Shown here one piece after another: positions 15,031-19,702 of a stretch of DNA of 19,702 nucleotides. Source of the stretch: Candidatus Rifleibacteriota bacterium. GTDB taxonomy: Bacteria > Riflebacteria > Ozemobacteria > Ozemobacterales > Ozemobacteraceae. A program made the translations under genes and the position numbers. Positions within the stretch are counted from its first letter, which is position 1. Every line of letters starts with the position of its first letter. The stretch lies in contig JAFXRA010000381.1 in the NCBI GenBank assembly GCA_017526725.1, positions 1 to 19,702 of the forward strand, given 5' to 3'. The notes beneath the pieces were generated by a model. That model searched no databases and was not told where the DNA came from. It worked only from the letters and a program-made list of their open reading frames with translations.

Positions 15031-16167
15031 TTACGGGTGCGGAACCACTGCTTTAATTATAGAAAAAAGCGGTATAAATAAGCTTAATATAAGGAATCCG
15101 CAAATTGTCCCCATTATAACAACATAAACAGGCTTAACAAATATACCTATTTCTCTAGCAAGATTAGTACTGTCTTTTTCATAAGTATCAGCAAGTTCTG
15201 TGAACATTTCGTCTATATAACCTGATTCTTCACCGTTTTCAATAATGTTCATAGATTTTTTAGGCATTATTTTAGTTTTCTCAAAAGACAGAGCAATGGG
15301 CTCACCTGACTCGATATCACGAACTATTTTTTCTAGAACGCTTTTAAGATATGTATTTTTCATTGTTTCATTTGTTTTTTTCATAGCTGAAATAAAACTA
15401 ACCCCTGAATTGAAAAGAGTAACAAGGTTTCTAGAATAATGAATTAATAAATGCTTTTTTAAAAGAGTGCCAAATATAGGTATTTTCAATTTTAAATAAT
15501 CTGTTATATACCTTCCTGTTTTGAATAATCTCATAAGGAAAAATATAACAACAATAGAAGCAACAACTGACAAAATAATCATAACATGGTCTTGAAACCA
15601 AAAACCGGCTTTCAGAGCTATCTGAGTCATAAGAGGTATTTTGTAGCCTTCATACAATATTGAAAAACGAGGCACAACCAAAACCATAAGGAATAGTATT
15701 TCACAAAAAGCATAAATTGATACTCTTGTTGGAAACTCTATAGCTTCAAAGACATTTCTATCAATTACAAGACAGCTTTCAAGAAGCTTGGAAAGACGAA
15801 CAAGAACCTGGTCTAATCTGCCGGATTCTTCCCCTATTTTTATCAAATCACAATACAGTTCATTAAAAATATAGCTATGTTCTCTTAAGCACTCATTAAG
15901 GGGAATTCCTGCTTTAACCTTCTCAATTGAATTTGAGATTATTGTTTTAAAACGTTTATTTTCAACTTTGGATTCAAGGGTTTCTAAAGAAGTTACTATT
16001 GGAACCCCGTCTTTTGTTAAAGAGGCAAAGTTTTTGGTAAACTCCAATAAGTCATTTGATTCTTTTTTTTTCCTAAAAGGATTCAAAAGAGAAAAAAAAG
16101 AGGGATTAGAGGAGTCTTTCTTTTCTTGTTCTATTGGAACTATTTGTTTATCAAAATCTTCAGCCAT
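15031..16167 (-). CDS. GspF/PilC-like type II secretion/type IV pilus inner-membrane protein
   Basis: A 378-residue protein with two copies of the T2SSF domain (about 42-165 and 245-368). Each carries the GEESG signature (GEESGRLDQ near 113 and GEESGYIDE near 312), and hydrophobic segments at about 150-168, 196-216 and 342-373 fit the three-helix topology of the family. In type II secretion and type IV pilus machines this is the membrane platform on which the ATPase works. The charged N-terminus (about 1-40, with FRKKKE) is cytoplasmic. No ATPase, pilin, prepilin peptidase or secretin gene is nearby, so it is an isolated copy in this window. No clear ribosome binding site precedes the ATG. 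It converges with the M50 gene across 35 bases with no convincing terminator. Confidence 0.9.
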   Translation of the reverse strand: MAEDFDKQIVPIEQEKKDSSNPSFFSLLNPFRKKKESNDLLEFTKNFASLTKDGVPIVTSLETLESKVENKRFKTIISNSIEKVKAGIPLNECLREHSYIFNELYCDLIKIGEESGRLDQVLVRLSKLLESCLVIDRNVFEAIEFPTRVSIYAFCEILFLMVLVVPRFSILYEGYKIPLMTQIALKAGFWFQDHVMIILSVVASIVVIFFLMRLFKTGRYITDYLKLKIPIFGTLLKKHLLIHYSRNLVTLFNSGVSFISAMKKTNETMKNTYLKSVLEKIVRDIESGEPIALSFEKTKIMPKKSMNIIENGEESGYIDEMFTELADTYEKDSTNLAREIGIFVKPVYVVIMGTICGFLILSLFIPLFSIIKAVVPHP

Positions 16168-16232
16168 ATTATTTTTTGTAATTTGCCTTAAATGTAGTAA
16201 ATGATTTTATCAAAGATAATAAACTTTGGCAA

Positions 16233-16260
16233 TCTGTTGTCTGTTGTCGGTTATCTGTTG
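16233..16260 (+). repeat. TCTGTTG heptamer array (four units)
   Basis: Four abutting 7-base units: TCTGTTG, TCTGTTG, TCGGTTA, TCTGTTG. A related TTGTCTGTT occurs once at 17051-17059, before the second palindromic element. Confidence 0.8.
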
Positions 16261-16286
16261 AAATTGTTATAAGGGTTGGGGAATAA

Positions 16287-16450
16287 GAAGATCTTCCCCC
16301 ACGTAGGTGGGGGAAGTGGCACGTAGTGCCGAAAGGGGGAGCAATGCATTAGCATTGCGTTAATACTTAGAGAAATTACGCAAAGCTACCGCTTTGCTCC
16401 CCCTTCAGTCACTTCGTGACAGCTTCCCCGCATAGCGGGGCAGCATCTTC
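16287..16450. repeat. Palindromic multi-hairpin element, copy 1
   Basis: A 164-bp element ending in GAAGATCTTC (16287-16296) and AGCATCTTC (16442-16450). Left to right it contains hairpins CCCCC-ACGTAGGT-GGGGG (16296-16313), GGCAC-GTA-GTGCC (16318-16330), GCAATGC-ATTA-GCATTGC (16341-16358), then a 20-base spacer, GCAAAGC-TACC-GCTTTGC (16380-16397), GTCAC-TTC-GTGAC (16408-16420) and CCCCGC-ATA-GCGGGG (16426-16440). The two halves also pair over distance: AAGGGGGAGC 16333-16342 with GCTCCCCCTT 16396-16405, and GGGGAAG with CTTCCCC. No open reading frame of note. It resembles a MITE or a large palindromic intergenic repeat. Confidence 0.8.
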
Positions 16451-16485
16451 GAGAAGAAAACTCAAGAAGAAGCTTTAGAGCACAT

Positions 16486-16525
16486 GCTCTGCCGCTCTGC
16501 CGCTCTATTGCTCTGCCGCTCTTCC
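16486..16525 (+). repeat. GCTCTGCC octamer array, copy 1
   Basis: Five abutting 8-base units GCTCTGCC, GCTCTGCC, GCTCTATT, GCTCTGCC, GCTCTTCC. It follows the block CTTTAGAGCACA (16473-16484) that is shared with the second module. Confidence 0.8.
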
Positions 16526-16535
16526 CTCCCCCCTA

Positions 16536-16577
16536 GCAAAAAGGCTTCGCCTTTTTGCAGCCAATCTTCGCTTGGCT
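16536..16577 (-). terminator. Tandem hairpins directly behind the HD-domain gene
   Basis: A 10-bp stem GCAAAAAGGC (16536-16545) / GCCTTTTTGC (16549-16558) with a 3-base loop, and a 6-bp stem AGCCAA (16559-16564) / TTGGCT (16572-16577). The second touches the HD gene's stop codon (16578-16580). The T run lies inside the first stem instead of after it, so it may end transcription or protect the 3' end. The rest of 16168-16577 is the repeat module; no gene is seen there. Confidence 0.5.
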
Positions 16578-17030
16578 CTAGGCCTGATCATCATACTTCT
16601 GAAAAGTAGCTAAAAATTGGTCTGTATTCGGCTTTACGTGATGATTAAGTATTCTTAAAGCAAGTTTCTTATCCTGAGTCAGGTGCCATACAGCTCTGCA
16701 GCCAGCAATGCAATGAGCGTCACTAGAAAGTCTGAATATAACCTTTGCAACTTTAAAAACAAGACTTGGCTTTGTAATAGCTTTTCCAATATCATGAACC
16801 AGAGCAAAATCAGATAGTTCTGTTCTTAAATCTTCAGTTAAATTATTGTCTTTGGAAATAAGTTCTAAAACCCTTAAAGTATGAGCTTTTTCAGCCTTTC
16901 CCAGTTTTTCCAGCAAAGGCTTAAGTTTATCATCAGCTTTATCAGCAGCATTTTTCCAGGCTTTTCTATCCAATCTGGGAAGAATAGCCTTATAAAACTG
17001 CCAACATCTATATAGTATTTTATCTATCAT
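16578..17030 (-). CDS. Small HD-domain protein, putative phosphohydrolase
   Basis: A 150-residue soluble protein with the HD-superfamily pattern: H50 (KAEKAHTLRV), H79-D80 in LVHDIGKA, H106 in DAHCIAGCRAVWHL, H130-H131 in ILNHHVKP and D147/D148 near the C-terminus. The metal ligands appear complete, so phosphohydrolase activity on a nucleotide or similar phosphate ester is plausible; the substrate cannot be read. The N-terminal 45 residues are basic and helical. It is shorter than most HD proteins, and the last ligand is only two or three residues from the end. It lies between two related repeat modules, and its TAG stop sits in the GCTCTA (+ strand) at the end of module 1. The ribosome binding site is weak (GAGCAAAAG). 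Confidence 0.8.
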   Translation of the reverse strand: MIDKILYRCWQFYKAILPRLDRKAWKNAADKADDKLKPLLEKLGKAEKAHTLRVLELISKDNNLTEDLRTELSDFALVHDIGKAITKPSLVFKVAKVIFRLSSDAHCIAGCRAVWHLTQDKKLALRILNHHVKPNTDQFLATFQKYDDQA

Positions 17031-17073
17031 CTTTTGCTCATTTAATTCAGTTGTCTGTTAGATGTGTCTTTTT

Positions 17074-17250
17074 GAAGATGCTCCCCCAAAGGTTTTACCT
17101 ATTGGGGGAGCTGTCAGCTTGCTGACTGAGGGGGGAGCAAAGCGGTAGCTTTGCGTAAAAATACAAAGAATCTACGCAATGCTTGGCATTGCTCCCCCTT
17201 CAGTCTCGCTTACGCTCGCCAGCTTCCCCGCATAGCGGGGCAGCATCTTC
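17074..17250. repeat. Palindromic multi-hairpin element, copy 2
   Basis: A 177-bp relative of the element at 16287-16450, with ends GAAGATGCT (17074-17082) and AGCATCTTC (17242-17250) as 9-bp inverted repeats. Hairpins: CTCCCCCAA...TTGGGGGAG with an inner AGGT/ACCT (17081-17110), GTCAGC-TT-GCTGAC (17113-17126), GCAAAGC-GGTA-GCTTTGC (17137-17154), GCAATGC-TTG-GCATTGC (17176-17192), a degraded one at about 17203-17220, and CCCCGC-ATA-GCGGGG (17226-17240). Its last 30 bases are identical to copy 1, while its core matches copy 1 in reverse complement. With the array at 17294-17356 it fills 17031-17352; no gene is seen there. Confidence 0.8.
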
Positions 17251-17293
17251 AAGATAGAACCTCAAGTGGAGGCTTTAGAGCACATTCTCTATT

Positions 17294-17356
17294 GTTCTAT
17301 GCTCTATTGCTCTGCCGCTCTGTCCGCTCTGTCCGCTCTGTTGTTCTAAGCTCTAA
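17294..17356 (+). repeat. GCTCTGCC-type array, copy 2, running into the rarA stop
   Basis: Units GTTCTAT, GCTCTATT, GCTCTGCC, GCTCTGTCC, GCTCTGTCC, GCTCTGTT, GTTCTAA and GCTCTAA, of 7 to 9 bases. The final GCTCTA (17350-17355) contains the reverse complement of rarA's TAG stop codon. It follows the block CTTTAGAGCACA (17273-17284) also found in module 1. Confidence 0.75.
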
Positions 17357-18723
17357 GTCCTAAACTTCCCATTCTTATATCGGTTGGGCCAAAGTTTATC
17401 CAAACGTTCTTTAACAGCCTTTTCTTTTCCATAAGAAGTAGGCTGGTAAAAACTGGTTGGCTCACAGCCCATAGGGAAATAGTTTTCATCAGGCAGAAAA
17501 GCCCCTTTATAATCATGAGGGTAACGATATTCCTTACCGTAGCCAAGATCCTGCATCAGCTTTGTAGGAGCATTACGAAGATGAATTGGAACTCCAGGCT
17601 CGCCTATTTCTTTAATATAGCGTTTAACACGGCTTTCAGCCTTATATAAAGCATTGCTTTTCGGAGCAGTTGCAAGATAGACAACTAGCTGAGCAACAAA
17701 CAGGTGGGCTTCTGGAGGCCCCACATATTCAAAAGCCTGCGCACAAGACATAGCCAGCGTCATAGCAAAGGGGTCTGCCATACCAATGTCTTCTGCAGCA
17801 AATCTAATCATTCTTCTGAAAAGGTAGCGGCAGTTTTCACCACCGTCAATCATACGATAAGCCCAATAAAGAGCAGCATCCGGGTCAGAACCTCGCAAAG
17901 ACTTATGCAAAGCAGAAATTAGATTATAATGTTCTTCTCCGCCTTTATCATAACGTAAAAGTTTGCTTTGAAAGGTTTCAGCTACTATTTCAGGTGTAAC
18001 TACCGGTTTTTCAGGGTCTTTCTGCCGCGATACTTCACAGCAGGTTTCAAGAACATTAAGAGCAATTCTAGCATCTCCGGCCGCCATCATAGCAATACGT
18101 TCAATACTATCCTCTGAAATATCTATTTTCGGGTCTCTATTAAGCTTTTCGTCCTGTTCCAAAGCCCTGGCGAGTATAGTCATCAAAGCAGGAACAGAAA
18201 TTGACTTTAAGACCAGAACCTGACATCTTGAAAGCAAAGCAGAATTCACTTCAAAACTTGGATTCTCTGTTGTGGCACCTATGAAGATTACAAGACCAGA
18301 TTCAATATGAGGCAGTAAAGCATCTTGTTGAGCCTTATTAAATCTATGAATTTCGTCTATAAACAGAATTGTCTTTCGTCCTGAGGTTTTTCTTGTATAC
18401 GCAGCCTGATCGAAAGCTGCTTTCATTTCCTTAACCCCAGAAGTGACAGCCGAAAGCTGAATAAAATCGGAATCAGAAAGCCCTGCCAAAACTCTTGCCA
18501 AAGTAGTTTTACCACAACCTGGAGGGCCCCATAAAATAATAGACCCGCTCAAGCCAGCTTCCATCAGCATCCTTAATGGTTTATCAGGCCCGAGAATATC
18601 ATCCTGTCCCATTACATCTTCTAATGAAGTTGGACGAACTCTGTCGGCTAAAGGCTGATAAACAGCTTTAGAAGCATTACCGCTGCTGATTTTTTCATCA
18701 TGAAAATCAAAAAGCCCCGCCAT
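17353..18723 (-). CDS. rarA: Replication-associated recombination protein A (RarA/MgsA AAA+ ATPase)
   Basis: A 456-residue clamp-loader-like AAA+ ATPase that acts at stalled replication forks. Visible: ADRVRPTSLEDVMGQ (26-40), Walker A GPPGCGKT (66-73), Walker B ILFIDEIHRFNKAQQDALLPHIE (119-141), sensor-1 GATTENPSFEVN (149-160), the arginine finger in SALLSRCQ (R166), and the C-terminal tetramerisation region with LISALHKSLRGSDPDAALYWAYRMIDGGEN. Length is normal. The start is supported by AAAGGGAA about nine bases upstream. It follows the secreted Cys-motif gene by 13 bases, so both are probably on one transcript. The C-terminus (GKFRT) ends within the repeat array; the final residues may have been reshaped by it. 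Confidence 0.96.
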   Translation of the reverse strand: MAGLFDFHDEKISSGNASKAVYQPLADRVRPTSLEDVMGQDDILGPDKPLRMLMEAGLSGSIILWGPPGCGKTTLARVLAGLSDSDFIQLSAVTSGVKEMKAAFDQAAYTRKTSGRKTILFIDEIHRFNKAQQDALLPHIESGLVIFIGATTENPSFEVNSALLSRCQVLVLKSISVPALMTILARALEQDEKLNRDPKIDISEDSIERIAMMAAGDARIALNVLETCCEVSRQKDPEKPVVTPEIVAETFQSKLLRYDKGGEEHYNLISALHKSLRGSDPDAALYWAYRMIDGGENCRYLFRRMIRFAAEDIGMADPFAMTLAMSCAQAFEYVGPPEAHLFVAQLVVYLATAPKSNALYKAESRVKRYIKEIGEPGVPIHLRNAPTKLMQDLGYGKEYRYPHDYKGAFLPDENYFPMGCEPTSFYQPTSYGKEKAVKERLDKLWPNRYKNGKFRT

Positions 18724-18736
18724 CTAACAGTTCCCT

Positions 18737-19606
18737 TTATTTAAATAATCTAGGTTTTCTTGGTTCTTTTGTATTTTCTTTTTTTGAATTTGCGTTTTCA
18801 CCCTGCTTGTCTTTAGATACTCCCTGAAGTTCACCAGTAGCAGAAAAAGAGCTTACATAGGGAACAACTTCCGGATTAGCTTTAACTATTACTTCTATAA
18901 CTCTCCAAGTCTGGCGAAGATAAGCATTCTGTAATTCAATAGCAAGCTGATGCATTCCTTTGCTTGTCATATCAAGATTAGGATATGCCAATAGCTTAGT
19001 TCCGCTGATAAAATCCATATCTTCAACAGGAAAACGCTTTTTAATCCATTCTATAAAATCAGAATTCAAAAGAAGTTTATCTGCACTTGCGACATCAAAA
19101 GCAGAAGACATTTTTATAATGAATTCAGGAGTCTTGTTTAACTTTTTAAAACAGTCCGGGCAAGGTTCCAAACCTAGTAATTCTTTTGGATCTTCTGCCC
19201 AGGAGCGTTCCTTAATATTTAAACAATTGTTCTGAGGATCATGATAATAAATGCTGTTTGAATTAATCCAGGCAATTGTCTTTTCATTCAGTTTTCTCGG
19301 TGGAATTTCTTTGCGCTGAAGTTTACCACCTTCTGAAGCTTTCTCTTTATCTTCTGCTATTGCCTTGGATTGCTGCTTTTCTGTAAATATACCAGTAAGA
19401 ACTCGTTTTACTGGTTTAAAAGGCTGTTTATCTGTTTCTACAGGGAATACATAAATTACCGAACTATCACTGGAAACTTCGTTTTTTTGTTGGCTCTGCT
19501 GTTTATTTGATGTTTTAGAACCCTTTTTTGCTGCTTCCAAACTGCAGTCTGACATAAGTATCAATAATCCGATAAAAATTAATGCAAAAAAATTTTTATT
19601 ATTCAT
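18737..19606 (-). CDS. Exported protein with an H-C-CxxC motif, function unknown
   Basis: A 289-residue exported protein I do not recognise as a named family. The signal sequence (MNNKNFFALIFIGLLILM, C21) ends near residues 21-26; C21 is not in a standard lipobox (Asp at -1), so lipoprotein status is doubtful. A Gln/Ser/Lys-rich low-complexity stretch follows (about 28-50). In the middle, YYHDPQNNCLNIKE...LGLEPCPDC gives H122, C128, C149 and C152, reminiscent of small Cys motifs of the form YH..C...G..PC..C that bind zinc in Ada-like domains. The C-terminal third is helical, then a charged tail. A GTG at 19657 opens the frame, but GGGAG seven bases before the ATG at 19606 and the signal peptide support the shorter form. 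It precedes rarA by 13 bases. Confidence 0.78.
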   Translation of the reverse strand: MNNKNFFALIFIGLLILMSDCSLEAAKKGSKTSNKQQSQQKNEVSSDSSVIYVFPVETDKQPFKPVKRVLTGIFTEKQQSKAIAEDKEKASEGGKLQRKEIPPRKLNEKTIAWINSNSIYYHDPQNNCLNIKERSWAEDPKELLGLEPCPDCFKKLNKTPEFIIKMSSAFDVASADKLLLNSDFIEWIKKRFPVEDMDFISGTKLLAYPNLDMTSKGMHQLAIELQNAYLRQTWRVIEVIVKANPEVVPYVSSFSATGELQGVSKDKQGENANSKKENTKEPRKPRLFK

Positions 19607-19628
19607 AAGAAAACTCCCTGTTTTTGTG

Positions 19629-19637
19629 ATTATATCA
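19629..19637 (-). promoter_or_regulatory. Candidate extended -10 promoter for the Cys-motif / rarA transcript
   Basis: On the minus strand TGATATAAT gives a TATAAT at 19629-19634 preceded by TGA, an extended -10 form. It lies about 23 bases before the ATG at 19606. No good -35 box is seen, which extended -10 promoters can tolerate. Confidence 0.5.
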
Positions 19638-19702
19638 TATAACCAAAGACAAACCACAAAAAAAATGATATATTTAAAAACTGATTCTACTTGTGACTTA
19701 AA

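Noticed and set aside
16287..17250. Possible CRISPR array
   Set aside because: Only two long palindromic copies about 790 bp apart with a gene between them; no short regular repeats and spacers and no cas genes.
16287..17250. Possible tRNA or cloverleaf RNA in the palindromic elements
   Set aside because: The hairpins lack an anticodon stem-loop with T-loop GTTC-type residues and a 7-base acceptor; arms are palindromic on both strands, typical of repeats.
16233..17355. Composite transposon
   Set aside because: Neither flanking module encodes a transposase, no target-site duplication is evident, and the enclosed HD protein is not a mobility function.

Overview
The window is a 19.7 kb piece of an AT-rich bacterial chromosome with densely packed genes and Shine-Dalgarno starts. 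I cannot name the organism. The gene set (SpoIIE-type PP2C phosphatase, GAF-GGDEF and GAF-HD-GYP signalling proteins, LysM-M23 peptidase, GspF/PilC-like membrane protein, M18 aminopeptidase) together with period-7 and period-8 intergenic repeats would fit an uncultured, deep-branching lineage with an elaborate envelope. That is a low-confidence inference from gene content only. No phage genes, transposase, CRISPR array, rRNA or tRNA was seen.

Layout. (1) 1-572 (-): 5' part of a MoxR-type AAA+ ATPase, cut by the window edge, divergent from an M18 aminopeptidase (666-2099) that is followed by holA (2156-3280). The 56-bp gap before holA holds a five-unit heptamer with five GGG runs. (2) 3414-3680 (-): rpsT with its own promoter and terminator. 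(3) 6011-3898 (-): a two-gene secretory operon, a LysM-M23 peptidase then a secreted protein of probable beta-propeller type, with a promoter in front and an intrinsic terminator behind. (4) 6225-14995 (+): a tight operon of five genes that overlap or nearly touch: GAF-PP2C phosphatase, GAF-GGDEF diguanylate cyclase, GAF-HD-GYP phosphodiesterase, CCA-type tRNA nucleotidyltransferase and a site-2-protease-like M50 membrane peptidase. (5) 16167-15031 (-): a solitary GspF/PilC-like protein. (6) 19606-16578 (-): a secreted Cys-motif protein, rarA, and a small HD-domain protein.

The most unusual part is 16233-17355. Two related non-coding modules lie in the same orientation directly behind the stop codons of the HD gene and of rarA. 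Each joins a TGTTGTC-like heptamer stretch, a 164-177 bp palindromic element made of several hairpins with GAAGAT-type ends, a shared CTTTAGAGCACA block, and an octamer array of the GCTCTGCC type that reaches or approaches a GCTCTA containing the gene's TAG stop. Between the two palindromic copies the outer right arm is in direct orientation while the inner core is inverted. No protein-coding system that looks wholly new was found; this repeat module and the operon fusing c-di-GMP turnover to tRNA end processing and a membrane protease are the best leads.
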